The notes below the pieces were generated by a model that was given only the letters and a program-made list of their open reading frames with translations, did no database searches and had not been told where the DNA came from. A stretch of DNA of 64,000 bases, taken from assembly GCF_029207565.1 (NCBI RefSeq), contig NZ_JANCMW010000002.1:558001-622000 (forward strand), read 5' to 3'. Source of the stretch: Marinobacter iranensis. GTDB lineage: Bacteria; Pseudomonadota; Gammaproteobacteria; Pseudomonadales; Oleiphilaceae. The position numbers were made by a program, and so were the translations under genes. Shown piece by piece: positions 17,500 to 26,933 of this stretch; the stretch's first letter is position 1; every line of letters begins with the position of its first letter.

Positions 17500-17655
17500 A
17501 AGCTTTAAAAGATACATTTGAAGTTTTTGTTTATTTGGTTGGCTTTTTAGCAACAGCCCGTTAGCAGTGAGAAATATCAAATATTCCAAAGCGTCAGGCG
17601 ACTACTGTCTGCCCTGTCGCTACCCGATTCATGCGGACATCCCCAGGGGAGTATT
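17500..17655. promoter_or_regulatory. nosR upstream region with a possible NsrR half-site
   Basis: The 156-bp AT-rich spacer contains AAGATACATTT at 17509-17519, which resembles one arm of the NsrR 11-1-11 site; the second arm is poor. No convincing FNR/Dnr 5-4-5 box was found by eye. GGGGAG at 17646-17651 is the ribosome site for the GTG start of nosR. Confidence 0.3.
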
Positions 17656-19806
17656 GTGAGTTTTATCCAACGTGCTGTCACATTGATGATCTGTCTGGTT
17701 GTAATACCGGTGACGACGGCAATGGCAGCGGCGCCAGAAGAATATGAGCCACTGGCAGCCCGCCAGGTCATCCAGAAAGCCTTTCCCTCCGTCGACGACA
17801 TATCACCCCGGGAGGATAACCGCGCCATCCAGGAACTTCGCAGTGGCGAAAAGCTTCTGGGGTATGCCTACCAGACTCTGGATTTTGTGCAGACTCCGGC
17901 CTATTCGGGCAAGCCGGTGAACGCCATTGTCGTGCTGGACACCAAGGGCACCATCAAGGCAACACGGGTTATCGCCCACGACGAACCCATCCTTCTGGTG
18001 GGTATTCCCGAGAGCAAGCTGGATGGCTTTACCGACCAGTACACCGGCCTGGCTGCAGATCAGCGGGTGACCGTGGGTGGCCAGTCATCAGACACTCGGG
18101 TATCCGTTGACGGGCTGTCGGGCGCTACAGTCACGGTGATGGTGATCAACGAAGTCATCATGAAAACAGCTCACCGGGTGGGTGCGGAGTTGGGGCTTGT
18201 TGAAGGCGGAAGCGGCTCCAGACCGCCGATAGCGGAAATCCGGACCGGTGAATTCACGGAGAAAAGCTGGGAAGAGTTGACCGGAGACGGCTCGATCCGC
18301 CGTTTACTTCTGACTCGGGGGCAGGTGGACGACGCCTTCGAGGGAACCGAGGCCGAAGGCATTGACGAAGCCGAGGCAGACGAGCGAGACGAGGCGCTGA
18401 TCGATCTCTACACCGGGTATCTGAACGTGCCAGCCATCGGCAAAAACCTGCTTGGTGAGAGTCAGTTCGAGTGGCTGATGTCCGAACTGGAAGCGGGTGA
18501 ACACGCCATCGCGGTGATGGCAAACGGCGACTATTCCTTCAAAGGCTCTGGTTATGTGCGTGGTGGTATTTTTGATCGCATCCAGGTTCGTCAGTTTGGA
18601 GACACCTTTAATTTTCGGGATATGGACTACCACCGTCTGAGCGACGTCTATGCCGAGGGGATGCCTGATTTTTCCGAAATGGCGATCTTCATCATCCGAC
18701 AACAATACAATTTTGACCCGGGCACACCCTGGTCGCTGGAGCTGTCCGTCAAACGCCAGACTGGACCACTCGATAGCGAGTTTGCGGTGTTCCCGCTGGA
18801 ATACCAACTGCCGGAGAATTATTACACTCGCCCAGAAACCGAACTGACCGAGGAAGAATGGCTGGAAACACAGCCTTTGTGGGTGCAGGTGTGGTATCAG
18901 CGTCAGTTCCAGGTTGCGATCCTGGGCGTGGGTATCGTTGCGCTGCTCCTGATCCTGTTCTTCCAGGACTGGCTGGCCAGCCGGCCCAGGTTGATCCGTT
19001 ATATCCGTCATGCCTTCCTCACCTACACCTTGTTCTTTACTGGCTGGTACGCGCTGGGGCAACTGTCGATTGTGAACGTGTTGACGTTTGTACACAGCCT
19101 GATCAGCGGTTTTAGCTGGGACACCTTCCTGATCGACCCGATCATGTTTGTGTTATGGGCTGCTGTTGCCGGCATCGTTCTGCTATGGGGGCGGGCCGTT
19201 TATTGCGGCTGGCTGTGCCCCTTCGGTGCCTTGCAGGAACTGATCAACGAGATAGCACGCAAGCTGAAGGTACCCCAGTATGACCTGCCCTTTGCGGTTC
19301 ATGAACGGTTATGGGCCATCAAGTACCTCATTCTCCTGGGGCTATTCGGGGTATCACTGGATTCCCTGTCTACGGCCGAGCAACTGGCGGAAGTAGAGCC
19401 GTTCAAAACAGCCATCACCCTTCGTTTCGACCGTAGCTGGCCTTTTGTTACCTATGCGGTGCTATTGCTTGTGGTCAACTTGTTCACCCGCAAGGTGTTC
19501 TGCCGCTACATGTGCCCGTTGGGAGCCGCCCTCGCGCTGCCAACCAAGCTGCGTGTATTCGATTGGTTGAAGCGTCGCAAGGAATGTGGAAATCCCTGCA
19601 GGCTGTGTGAACACGAGTGTGAGGTTCAGGCCATTCACCCGGATGGCAGGATCAACTACATGGAGTGCCACTACTGCCTCGACTGCCAGGTGACTTACTT
19701 CAACGACAACAAATGCCCACCGCTGATCGTAAAGCGCCGCGGCAAGCGCCGTGGCCATAACGCACCGGGCCATCCGGAACAGATACCGGTCACCCAGGTG
19801 ACATAG
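17656..19806 (+). CDS. nosR: NosR, nitrous oxide reductase regulatory/electron-donating flavoprotein
   Basis: This is a polytopic iron-sulfur flavoprotein of 716 residues needed for nosZ expression and N2O reduction. It has a signal peptide at about 1-24 ([14 protein letters not shown]). A periplasmic FMN-binding domain carries the flavinylation motif DGLSGATVT near 155-162, and a membrane domain follows with [13 protein letters not shown] and [14 protein letters not shown] (CX3CP motifs). A cytoplasmic ferredoxin-like tail has C-x3-C-x2-C-x3-C and C-x2-C-x2-C clusters ([18 protein letters not shown]). The GTG start has GGGGAG upstream. The gene lies directly upstream of nosZ. Confidence 0.96.
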   Translation: MSFIQRAVTLMICLVVIPVTTAMAAAPEEYEPLAARQVIQKAFPSVDDISPREDNRAIQELRSGEKLLGYAYQTLDFVQTPAYSGKPVNAIVVLDTKGTIKATRVIAHDEPILLVGIPESKLDGFTDQYTGLAADQRVTVGGQSSDTRVSVDGLSGATVTVMVINEVIMKTAHRVGAELGLVEGGSGSRPPIAEIRTGEFTEKSWEELTGDGSIRRLLLTRGQVDDAFEGTEAEGIDEAEADERDEALIDLYTGYLNVPAIGKNLLGESQFEWLMSELEAGEHAIAVMANGDYSFKGSGYVRGGIFDRIQVRQFGDTFNFRDMDYHRLSDVYAEGMPDFSEMAIFIIRQQYNFDPGTPWSLELSVKRQTGPLDSEFAVFPLEYQLPENYYTRPETELTEEEWLETQPLWVQVWYQRQFQVAILGVGIVALLLILFFQDWLASRPRLIRYIRHAFLTYTLFFTGWYALGQLSIVNVLTFVHSLISGFSWDTFLIDPIMFVLWAAVAGIVLLWGRAVYCGWLCPFGALQELINEIARKLKVPQYDLPFAVHERLWAIKYLILLGLFGVSLDSLSTAEQLAEVEPFKTAITLRFDRSWPFVTYAVLLLVVNLFTRKVFCRYMCPLGAALALPTKLRVFDWLKRRKECGNPCRLCEHECEVQAIHPDGRINYMECHYCLDCQVTYFNDNKCPPLIVKRRGKRRGHNAPGHPEQIPVTQVT

Positions 19807-19862
19807 GAAAAGCAGTAAAACGAAACGCAATACCGCCATTACCAACAATGGAGTTGGACGCT

Positions 19863-21752
19863 ATGAAAAAGAGAGAAGAACTTGGCAAAGATGCACTGGA
19901 AGAGAGCGGCCTGAGTCGCCGTAAGTTCCTGGGTGCAACCGCATTGGCAGGCGCCATGGGCGCGACGGGGCTCGGTGGCGCGGTAATGACGCGTGAGTCA
20001 TGGGCTGCTGCGGTCAAGGAAGCCAAAAATAAATACCATATCGCCCCTGGCGAGCTGGACGAGTACTACGGCTTCTGGAGTGGTGGGCACCAGGGTGAGG
20101 TTCGTGTCCTCGGTGTGCCGTCCATGCGGGAGCTGATGCGAATTCCGGTTTTCAACGTGGATTCCGCCACAGGCTGGGGCATCACCAACGAGAGCAAGGA
20201 CGTGCTGGGCCACGACAAGAATTACCTGAACGGTGACTGTCACCACCCCCACATCTCCATGGAAGATGGCCGGTACGACGGCAAGTACCTGTTTATCAAC
20301 GACAAGGCCAACAGCCGTGTTGCCCGCATCCGCCTGGATATCATGAAGACGGACAAGATCACCCATGTGCCGAACGTGCAGGCCATTCACGGCCTTCGGC
20401 TGCAGAAAGTGCCTCGCACCAAATACGTGTTCTGTAATGCGGAATTCGTAATTCCACATCCCAATGATGGCAGCGACTACAGCCTGGAGAACAGCTACAC
20501 CATGTTCAGCGCCATTGATGCGGACACCATGGAGGTGGCCTGGCAGGTGATCGTGGATGGCAACCTGGACAACACTGACGCCGACTACACTGGCAAGTAT
20601 GCCGCTTCCACCTGTTACAACTCGGAGAAAGCGGTGGATCTCGCCGGTACCATGCGCAACGACCGGGACTGGGTTGTGGTGTTCAACATTGAGCGTATCG
20701 AAGCGGCGGTCAAGAACGGTGACTTCAAGACCGTCGGTGACTCCGACGTGCCGGTGGTCGACGGCCGCGAGGGTTCTAAACTGACCCGTTACATTCCGGT
20801 TCCGAAGAACCCGCACGGTCTGAACACATCACCGGATGGCAAGTACTTTATTGCCAATGGCAAGCTGTCGCCGACCTGTTCCGTTATTCAGATCGACAAG
20901 CTGGACGATATTTTTGACGACAACATCGAGCTGCGCGATGTCATTGTTGCAGAGCCGGAGCTGGGCCTCGGGCCGCTGCACACCACCTTTGATGGTCGTG
21001 GCAATGCCTACACCACGCTGTTTATCGACAGTCAGGTGTGCAAGTGGAACATTGCCGACGCTATTAAGGCTTACAACGGTGAGAAGACCAATTACATCCG
21101 CCAGAAACTGGATGTGCATTACCAGCCCGGGCACAACCATGCGTCACTGACGGAATCCCGTGATGCGGATGGCAAGTGGCTGGTGGTGCTGTCGAAGTTC
21201 TCCAAGGACCGTTTCCTGCCGGTTGGGCCGCTGCATCCCGAGAACGATCAGCTGATTGATATTTCCGGTGAGGAGATGAAGCTGGTTCATGATGGCCCGA
21301 CGTTTGCGGAGCCACACGACTGTATCCTGATTCGTCGCGACCAGATCAAGACGAAGAAGATTTACGATCGTGATGACCCTTCGTTCGCCAGTGCTCGCGC
21401 GCAGGCTGAGAAGGATGGCATCACCCTGGAGGGAGCCAATGAGGTCATCCGTGACGGCAACAAGGTGCGTGTTTACATGACCTCCGTGGCGCCGCAATAC
21501 GGGATGACGGAGTTCAAGGTGAAGGAGGGGGATGAGGTTACGGTGTATGTGACCAACCTGGATATGGTTGAGGATGTGACTCACGGGTTCTGTATGGTGA
21601 ACCACGGAGTGAGTATGGAGATCAGTCCGCAGCAGACATCTTCGGTGACCTTAACGGCGGGTAAGCCGGGGGTTTACTGGTACTACTGCAACTGGTTCTG
21701 TCATGCGTTGCACATGGAGATGGGGGGTCGCATGTTGGTAGAGAAGGCCTGA
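19863..21752 (+). CDS. nosZ: NosZ, nitrous oxide reductase (Tat-exported, clade I)
   Basis: This periplasmic multicopper enzyme reduces N2O to N2 and has 629 residues. The N-terminus holds a Tat signal, [14 protein letters not shown], ending near RESWAAA, which with the adjacent nosR indicates clade I. The seven-bladed propeller binds CuZ (HHPHIS near 120, plus later His residues such as [11 protein letters not shown] and EPHDC). The C-terminal cupredoxin domain holds CuA ligands [12 protein letters not shown] (C-x3-C-x3-H-x2-M). ATG at 19863 is chosen because GGAG lies 9 bases before it; ATG 19848 would add five residues. A strong terminator follows the stop. Confidence 0.96.
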   Translation: MKKREELGKDALEESGLSRRKFLGATALAGAMGATGLGGAVMTRESWAAAVKEAKNKYHIAPGELDEYYGFWSGGHQGEVRVLGVPSMRELMRIPVFNVDSATGWGITNESKDVLGHDKNYLNGDCHHPHISMEDGRYDGKYLFINDKANSRVARIRLDIMKTDKITHVPNVQAIHGLRLQKVPRTKYVFCNAEFVIPHPNDGSDYSLENSYTMFSAIDADTMEVAWQVIVDGNLDNTDADYTGKYAASTCYNSEKAVDLAGTMRNDRDWVVVFNIERIEAAVKNGDFKTVGDSDVPVVDGREGSKLTRYIPVPKNPHGLNTSPDGKYFIANGKLSPTCSVIQIDKLDDIFDDNIELRDVIVAEPELGLGPLHTTFDGRGNAYTTLFIDSQVCKWNIADAIKAYNGEKTNYIRQKLDVHYQPGHNHASLTESRDADGKWLVVLSKFSKDRFLPVGPLHPENDQLIDISGEEMKLVHDGPTFAEPHDCILIRRDQIKTKKIYDRDDPSFASARAQAEKDGITLEGANEVIRDGNKVRVYMTSVAPQYGMTEFKVKEGDEVTVYVTNLDMVEDVTHGFCMVNHGVSMEISPQQTSSVTLTAGKPGVYWYYCNWFCHALHMEMGGRMLVEKA

Positions 21753-21788
21753 TCAGGCCTTTGGCTGGGTCCTTCGGGGCCCAGCTTT
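21744..21788 (+). terminator. nosZ terminator (UUCG hairpin) with adjacent palindrome
   Basis: The 9-bp stem 21764-21772 / 21777-21785 is capped by a TTCG tetraloop and followed by TTT. Immediately upstream a perfect 18-bp palindrome (21744-21761, AAGGCCTGA/TCAGGCCTT) includes the nosZ stop codon. Together they should separate nosRZ from nosDFYL transcripts. Confidence 0.7.
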
Positions 21789-21802
21789 AAGGCTTGGGAG
21801 AA

Positions 21803-21916
21803 GCAAACCAAGAGGAGACTGCTTTCCAAAACACGCTCAAGCCCATCCATGGGGCGCTTGGGCTCCGCCATCCATGGCTTCGCACAGTTTTGGAAAGCAG
21901 TCTCCTCTTGGCTTGC
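21803..21916 (-). repeat. Y-shaped intergenic element B
   Basis: The outer stem pairs 21803-21832 with 21887-21916 over 30 bp, with a single mismatch. The 54-nt core (21833-21886), read on the minus strand, matches element A except at four positions. Two of those four are a compensating pair in hairpin 2: CACA-TGGA-TGTG in A, CCCA-TGGA-TGGG in B. The NGGA loops are on the minus strand, opposite to nosZ and nosD transcription. Confidence 0.85.
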
Positions 21917-21969
21917 CGTGCCTTGGGTGCGCGCATGCTTCGGATATTTTTCTTTCCAGAGAGAATTTG

Positions 21970-23235
21970 ATGTATCTACTTTTGCGTTATGGGGTGGCCC
22001 TGGCAGTCGCTCTGTTATCGCTGACCGCTCATGCGAGCCTGCAGGAACAGCTTGATGCACTGGAGCCCGGTGCTGTCTTTGAGCTGCCTCCCGAGCAACT
22101 TCCGCCGCTGGATTTCCGGGTGCCCGGTGTGACGGTGTCGTGTCATGCCGATACGGTGATAGACGGCGGTGGTGAAGGTAACGCTATCGATATCCTGGCT
22201 GAGGAGGTGACGCTTTCTGGTTGCCAGGTGCGTAACTGGGGAGAGGATCTGAATGAGTTGGATGCGGGGATTTTTGTGGCGCCGGAGGCTTGGGGGGCGG
22301 TTGTTGAGGGTAACCGTTTGAATGGGCCGGCGTTCGGGATCTGGTTGGATGGGACCAGGGATGTGACGGTTCGGGATAACCACATTCGTGGGGATGCCGG
22401 TATCCGCTCCCAGGATCGGGGGAATGGGATTCATCTGTTCAATACCACCGGGGCACTGATTGAGGGGAATGACATCAGTCAGACGCGGGATGCGATTTAC
22501 ATCGAGACGGCCAATAACAATGAGATCCGCAACAATGTGATGACGGATCTGCGTTATGGCATTCACTACATGTATTCGATGCACAATCTGCTGGAGGGCA
22601 ATGTGACCCGGGGGACGCGTACCGGGTATGCGTTGATGCAGAGTAAGTATCTGAAGGTGATCAATAACCGGTCCGAGAATGATGAGAATTACGGCATTCT
22701 GATGAATTTCATTACCAATTCGGAGCTGCGGGGCAATGTGGTGACGGGAGTGTCTCAGGGGCAGACAGCAGGTGTTGAGATTTCCGGGGCCGAGGGTAAG
22801 GCTGTGTTTATCTATAACTCGTTGTACAACACTTTCGAAAACAATGTGTTCCGAGACAGCAATATCGGGATTCATTTGACGGCGGGCTCGGAGGACAACG
22901 AGGTGTTCAATAATGCGTTTGTGAACAACCAGCGTCAGGTGAAGTATGTGGCCACCCGTACCCAGGAGTGGTCGAAGAAGGGGCGAGGCAATTACTGGAG
23001 TGACTATCTGGGGTGGGATCGCGACCAGGATGGTATTGGCGATGTGCCCTATGAGCCCAATGACAATGTGGACCGGCTGCTGTGGACCTATCCGGAGGCC
23101 AAGGTGCTGATGTTCAGTCCGGCGGTGGATACCCTGCGCTGGGTGCAGGATGCGTTTCCCGTGGTTAAAGCTGCAGGCGTCAGTGACTCGCACCCGCTGA
23201 TGAGCCAGCCAGAATCGTTACAACCGGAGTCCTGA
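21970..23235 (+). CDS. nosD: NosD, periplasmic beta-helix copper-centre maturation protein
   Basis: This 421-residue protein has a Sec signal peptide (LLRYGVALAVALLSLTAHA-S) followed by a right-handed parallel beta-helix of CASH/NosD repeats, recognisable by repeated N-x-I/V-R/E-N-N turns (RDNHIRGD, EGNDISQT, IRNNVMTD, LEGNVTRG). It works with the ABC transporter NosFY to assemble the CuZ site of NosZ. The frame is open upstream through element B, but ATG 21970 gives the expected signal peptide. The stop overlaps the nosF start (TGATG). Its codon use is more AT- and G-ending than that of narGH. Confidence 0.93.
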   Translation: MYLLLRYGVALAVALLSLTAHASLQEQLDALEPGAVFELPPEQLPPLDFRVPGVTVSCHADTVIDGGGEGNAIDILAEEVTLSGCQVRNWGEDLNELDAGIFVAPEAWGAVVEGNRLNGPAFGIWLDGTRDVTVRDNHIRGDAGIRSQDRGNGIHLFNTTGALIEGNDISQTRDAIYIETANNNEIRNNVMTDLRYGIHYMYSMHNLLEGNVTRGTRTGYALMQSKYLKVINNRSENDENYGILMNFITNSELRGNVVTGVSQGQTAGVEISGAEGKAVFIYNSLYNTFENNVFRDSNIGIHLTAGSEDNEVFNNAFVNNQRQVKYVATRTQEWSKKGRGNYWSDYLGWDRDQDGIGDVPYEPNDNVDRLLWTYPEAKVLMFSPAVDTLRWVQDAFPVVKAAGVSDSHPLMSQPESLQPES

Positions 23236-24167
23236 TGAGCTGTTTCCGTCTTGAGAATGTGAGTTACCGCTACGATAAGTCCCCGGTACTGCACGGGGTT
23301 GATCTGCGCCTGGAACCCGGTGAGATCCTGGGCCTGTTTGGCCATAATGGCGCCGGTAAAACTACCAGCATCAAGCTGATCCTGGGGTTGATGACGCCGA
23401 CCCGGGGCAAGGTGTCCGTGCTCGGCGGCGAGGCCGGTGATCCTCATGTCAGTCAGCACATCGGTTATCTACCAGAGAACGTCATGTTCTACCCGCAACT
23501 GACGGGGCGGGAGATTCTGAATCATTTTGCCCGCCTGAAGGGCGTTCCCCTGAAACAGGTGCCGGAGCTGCTGGAACAGGTGGGGCTTGGTGACGCCATG
23601 AACGCGCGGGTAAAGACCTATTCGAAGGGCATGCGCCAACGTCTGGGGCTTGCCCAGGCGCTTCTGGGTAAACCGAAACTGCTGATGTTGGATGAGCCCA
23701 CGGTGGGTCTGGATCCGGTGGCGACGGCGGACCTGTACAGGTTGTTGCGCAAACTGCGGGACGAGGGCACCGGCATTGTGCTGTGTTCCCATGTGCTTCC
23801 TGGGGTAGAACCCTACATCGACCGGGCAGCAATCCTTACCGATGGCGCCGTGAAGGCTGTGGGCGATCTGGCTTCCCTGCGTCGGCAGACGAACATGCCG
23901 GTGACCCTGTCCCTCGAAGCGGCTAACGGTATCCCGGCGCTGGAAAAAGCCATTGTCGCTGCCTCAGCGGATAACGGCCTGATGATCAGGAGCGCTAACG
24001 GACGCCTGCAGGTGGACGTACGCCCCCCTGAGAAAATGGCGCTGATACAGGCGCTGCTGGATTCCGGCGAGGTTCAGGACCTGGGTATTCACCAGCCCAC
24101 ACTGGAGGATGTGTACGTGCACTTTATCGGCTCCGGTGGTCTGGCCCATCGTGGAGGTGCCCAATGA
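23235..24167 (+). CDS. nosF: NosF, ABC transporter ATPase for NosZ maturation
   Basis: This 310-residue nucleotide-binding subunit has Walker A GHNGAGKTT at residues 36-44, signature YSKGMRQRLGLAQALL near 130-145, Walker B LLMLDEPTVGLDP and the switch His in CSHVLPGVEP. A C-terminal accessory domain of about 90 residues follows. It partners NosY in the membrane to supply sulfur or another factor for the CuZ cluster. Its start overlaps the nosD stop by one base and its end overlaps nosY by 4 bp, indicating one operon. Confidence 0.94.
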   Translation: MSCFRLENVSYRYDKSPVLHGVDLRLEPGEILGLFGHNGAGKTTSIKLILGLMTPTRGKVSVLGGEAGDPHVSQHIGYLPENVMFYPQLTGREILNHFARLKGVPLKQVPELLEQVGLGDAMNARVKTYSKGMRQRLGLAQALLGKPKLLMLDEPTVGLDPVATADLYRLLRKLRDEGTGIVLCSHVLPGVEPYIDRAAILTDGAVKAVGDLASLRRQTNMPVTLSLEAANGIPALEKAIVAASADNGLMIRSANGRLQVDVRPPEKMALIQALLDSGEVQDLGIHQPTLEDVYVHFIGSGGLAHRGGAQ

Positions 24168-24994
24168 ACAGCATCTGGACCATCGCCCGCAAGGAACTCA
24201 GTGACAGCCTGCGCAACCGCTGGTTGATTGCCATCGCGCTGGTGTTTGCTGTCCTGGCCCTGGGCATTGCCTGGTTTGGTGCAGCGGCCTCGGGGCAGGT
24301 GGGCTATGCCTCCACACCCGCCACCATTGCCAGCCTCGCCAGCCTGGGCATCTTCCTGATTCCCCTGATCGCGCTGCTACTGGCCTATGACGCCATTGTG
24401 GGCGAGGAAGAGGGCGGCACGCTGCTTCTTCTGATGACCTATCCGCTGAGCCGTGGTCAATTGCTGTTCGGCAAATTCCTCGGCCATGGTCTGACCCTGG
24501 CCTTCGCCACGCTGATCGGTTTCGGCGTCGCCGGGGTTGCCATTGCCGTGCTGGTGGACAACGTGGCCATCGGTACCCTGGCCGCCGCCATGTTCCGGTT
24601 TATCGTCTCCACCATCCTGCTGGGCTGGGGTTTTATTGCACTGGCCTACATGATCAGCGTGCGGGTCAGTGAAAAGCCCGTAGCGGCAGGCCTGGCCCTC
24701 GGTATCTGGTTCTTCTTCGTACTGATCTTCGACCTGATGTTGTTGGGCACCCTGGTGGCCAGCGAGGGCAAGTTGAACCCCGAACTGTTGCCCTGGCTGC
24801 TGATGCTGAACCCCACGGATATCTACCGCCTGCTCAATATCGTCGCCTTCGGCGACGGCGCCCAGCTAAGCGGCGTACTGAGCCTCGGTGCGGATCTGCC
24901 CATTGGCGCCAACGGGTTGTGGTTCGCCCTGGTGCTCTGGTTTGTCATTCCCCTTGCTGGCGCCTGGGCCCTGTTCCGTCGCCGCCGAATCTGA
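24164..24994 (+). CDS. nosY: NosY, ABC transporter permease for NosZ maturation
   Basis: This 276-residue membrane protein has about six hydrophobic segments. It opens MNSIWTIARKELSDSLRNRWL, the ABC-2 permease coupling helix region, and contains the conserved loop VGEEEGGTLLLLMTYPLSRGQLLFGKFLGH. It forms the transmembrane part of the NosDFY complex. It overlaps nosF by 4 bp and precedes nosL by 13 bp. Confidence 0.94.
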   Translation: MNSIWTIARKELSDSLRNRWLIAIALVFAVLALGIAWFGAAASGQVGYASTPATIASLASLGIFLIPLIALLLAYDAIVGEEEGGTLLLLMTYPLSRGQLLFGKFLGHGLTLAFATLIGFGVAGVAIAVLVDNVAIGTLAAAMFRFIVSTILLGWGFIALAYMISVRVSEKPVAAGLALGIWFFFVLIFDLMLLGTLVASEGKLNPELLPWLLMLNPTDIYRLLNIVAFGDGAQLSGVLSLGADLPIGANGLWFALVLWFVIPLAGAWALFRRRRI

Positions 24995-25007
24995 TCCGGA
25001 GAGTTCC

Positions 25008-25571
25008 ATGCGTACTGTTAGTTTTAAAGCATTGTCTGCAGTGGTTGTGTTTGCCGTGCTCCTGGCCGGCTGCTCTGAATCTGAAGAGCAGGCCACTGCA
25101 AAGCCCGATCCGGTCCATTTCGAATCCGGCGATGAATGCCATGTGTGTGGCATGGTAATCACCAACTTCGATGGGCCCAAAGGCCAGGCCATTACCGCCA
25201 GGGAACAGACGACGCGCAAGTTCTGTTCAACCCGGGACATGTTCTCCTGGGTACTGCAGCCCGAGAATGCCAAACGCGACCACTCCCTCTACGTCCACGA
25301 CATGGCACAAACCGACTGGGAACGTCCGGACGACACCGCATTGATCGATGCACGTGAAGCATACTTTGTGGTGGGGGCAGAGCGCAGTGGCGCCATGGGG
25401 CCAACCCTGGCTTCGTTCGCATCGGAAAATTCAGCGCTAGAGTTCGCCAATGAATATGGCGGAGAGGTAGTCGGGTTCAAAGATGTAACCATGCAGCATC
25501 TAACCCAGGATATGAGCCAGACTATGTCAGATCACAGCATGGAAATCAGTAATCACGATGGCGAACACTAA
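25008..25571 (+). CDS. nosL: NosL, outer-membrane copper chaperone lipoprotein
   Basis: This 187-residue lipoprotein has lipobox LLAGC at about residues 17-21 after a short hydrophobic signal. The Cu(I)-binding segment CHVCGMVITN near 42-51 is diagnostic for NosL, which delivers copper to NosZ. A His/Met-rich tail (MQHLTQDMSQTMSDHSMEISNHDGEH) adds possible metal ligands. ATG at 25008 follows CCGGAGAG. It is the last gene of nosDFYL and is convergent with moaA; element C lies between them. Confidence 0.93.
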   Translation: MRTVSFKALSAVVVFAVLLAGCSESEEQATAKPDPVHFESGDECHVCGMVITNFDGPKGQAITAREQTTRKFCSTRDMFSWVLQPENAKRDHSLYVHDMAQTDWERPDDTALIDAREAYFVVGAERSGAMGPTLASFASENSALEFANEYGGEVVGFKDVTMQHLTQDMSQTMSDHSMEISNHDGEH

Positions 25572-25581
25572 ACCTGAATAA

Positions 25582-25689
25582 GCCCGGAAGTGGGTGGGCC
25601 TTCCGGGATCGTCAAAAACATGGATGTTTTTGTCGAGCGTACAGGGATGTATTCACAGCGTATCCCGGAGGGCCCACCCACTTCCGGGC
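25582..25689 (+). repeat. Y-shaped intergenic element C
   Basis: The outer stem pairs 25582-25609 with 25662-25689 over 28 bp with one mismatch. The 52-nt core (25610-25661) folds into AAAAACA-TGGA-TGTTTTT and TACA-GGGA-TGTA hairpins. Bases 25639-25650 read GTACAGGGATGT, an exact match to the CsrA consensus RUACARGGAUGU. The loops are on the plus strand, as the 3' UTR of nosL would be read. It lies between convergent nosL and moaA. Confidence 0.85.
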
Positions 25690-25728
25690 GTTAACTCCGA
25701 GTTAGAAGTTCCAGGCGTTAACTCCGAG
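25687..25728. repeat. Short direct repeat beside element C
   Basis: GGCGTTAACTCCGAG occurs at 25687-25701 and again at 25714-25728, a 27-bp period. The first copy overlaps the right end of element C. No function is proposed. Confidence 0.6.
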
Positions 25729-25753
25729 GTAAACCAAGTCCCGGGCACCAGCC

Positions 25754-26746
25754 CTAACCGCCAGTCATATTCATAAACCGAAGAATCTGAACATCCCCCT
25801 CCGTAGAAAAGTGATGCCGCTCCGGCTTCAGCTCCATGGCATTAATGATGGTTTCACGCAGCTTGTCATTGGTCACCGGATGGCCTCGCAGAACACGGCG
25901 CAGATCCACCGAATGCTCATTGCCAAGACACAGCAGCAGACGACCTTCGACCGTTACGCGAACGCGGTTACAGGTTGAACAGAAATTGTGGGAATGGGGA
26001 GAAATAAAACCAATCCGGATATCACTATCCGGCATGCGGTAATAACGCGCAGGGCCACCTGAATCTTCAGGCGTGGGGACCAGTTCATGGCGCTGGCTGA
26101 TGATATCCCGAACCTCATCACTGGTGCACAGCACCTCACCACGATCATGGTCGGAGATTTCACCCAGCGGCATTTCCTCGATAAAAGTAATGTCCACCTT
26201 CTTCTTGCGGGCAAACTCTACCAGCTCCGGCACTTCCTGATCATTGCCGCCTTTCATCACCACCGTATTGAGCTTGATGCCCTCAAAGCCGGCGTCTTTG
26301 GCGGCATCAATGCCATCCAGCACCTGGCTCAGCCGGCCGGTACGGGTAATGCGATGAAACTTGTCGGCATCCAGGGAATCCAGGCTGATGTTCAGTCGCT
26401 TTAGCCCGGCCTTGCGAAGTGGCTTCGCCATGGTCGGCAACTGACTGCCATTGGTAGTCATGGCAAAATCCCGCAGGCCGTAGCTGCCAATTTCCTTCAC
26501 CAGCTCCAGAATATCCTTGCGCACCAGCGGTTCACCACCGGTCAGGCGGATTTTCTCTGTACCCAGGGAAACGAAGGTTCTTGCCACGCGGGCAATCTCT
26601 TCCAGAGTCAGCACCTGCTGGCGGGGCAGGAAAGTCATTTCCTCCGCCATGCAGTAAACACAGCGAAAATCGCAGCGGTCAGTAACGGACAGACGCACGT
26701 AGTTGACGGTACGGCCAAATCGGTCTGTCAGCTTGGCGTGGGGCAT
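25754..26746 (-). CDS. moaA: MoaA, GTP 3',8-cyclase (molybdenum cofactor)
   Basis: This 330-residue radical SAM enzyme performs the first step of molybdopterin synthesis. The N-terminal radical SAM cluster is Cys25-x3-Cys29-x2-Cys32 ([10 protein letters not shown]), and the second GTP-binding cluster is in [19 protein letters not shown]. The C-terminus ends MNMTGG, the double glycine needed for activity. Its placement between nos and nor genes, with a NarL-like box about 85 bp upstream, suggests a copy tuned to nitrate respiration that feeds NarG. Other moa genes are not in the window. Confidence 0.96.
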   Translation of the reverse strand: MPHAKLTDRFGRTVNYVRLSVTDRCDFRCVYCMAEEMTFLPRQQVLTLEEIARVARTFVSLGTEKIRLTGGEPLVRKDILELVKEIGSYGLRDFAMTTNGSQLPTMAKPLRKAGLKRLNISLDSLDADKFHRITRTGRLSQVLDGIDAAKDAGFEGIKLNTVVMKGGNDQEVPELVEFARKKKVDITFIEEMPLGEISDHDRGEVLCTSDEVRDIISQRHELVPTPEDSGGPARYYRMPDSDIRIGFISPHSHNFCSTCNRVRVTVEGRLLLCLGNEHSVDLRRVLRGHPVTNDKLRETIINAMELKPERHHFSTEGDVQILRFMNMTGG

Positions 26747-26775
26747 GGGAATCGTTCCTGTCCTTCGCTGTATGA

Positions 26776-26844
26776 ACTCTCATTTGAGAGTGTAGCTCAA
26801 TTATGGCAAATCAGCTTGTCGAATCCGATACCCCCGCGGGAGTA
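26776..26844. promoter_or_regulatory. moaA upstream region: NarL-like 7-2-7 box and palindrome
   Basis: TACCCCC-GC-GGGAGTA at 26829-26844 is one of the best NarL-type 7-2-7 inverted repeats in the window. Nearer the gene, ACTCTCA-TT-TGAGAGT at 26776-26791 is a perfect 7-2-7 palindrome of different sequence, whose regulator is unknown. The remaining spacer to the nor gene stop (26934) holds a CGGGCC/GGCCCG hairpin at 26904-26921 without a T-run. Confidence 0.5.
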
Positions 26845-26933
26845 TTCCCTCTCAGTTTGCACCATCAATGCGGCTGAACAACAGCTCGTTCTTTGTCTGT
26901 AGGCGGGCCTTCCCTGGCCCGGGCTCCGCTGTA

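Noticed and set aside
21701..22060. Short open frames crossing the Y-shaped elements (translations such as NCAEPWMAEP)
   Set aside because: They are readings through conserved repeat DNA. The same peptide-like strings recur wherever an element occurs, so they are repeat artefacts, not proteins.
26904..26921. Terminator behind norB (CGGGCC/GGCCCG hairpin)
   Set aside because: The stem is short and no T-run follows on the minus strand, so it was mentioned only as a spacer feature.
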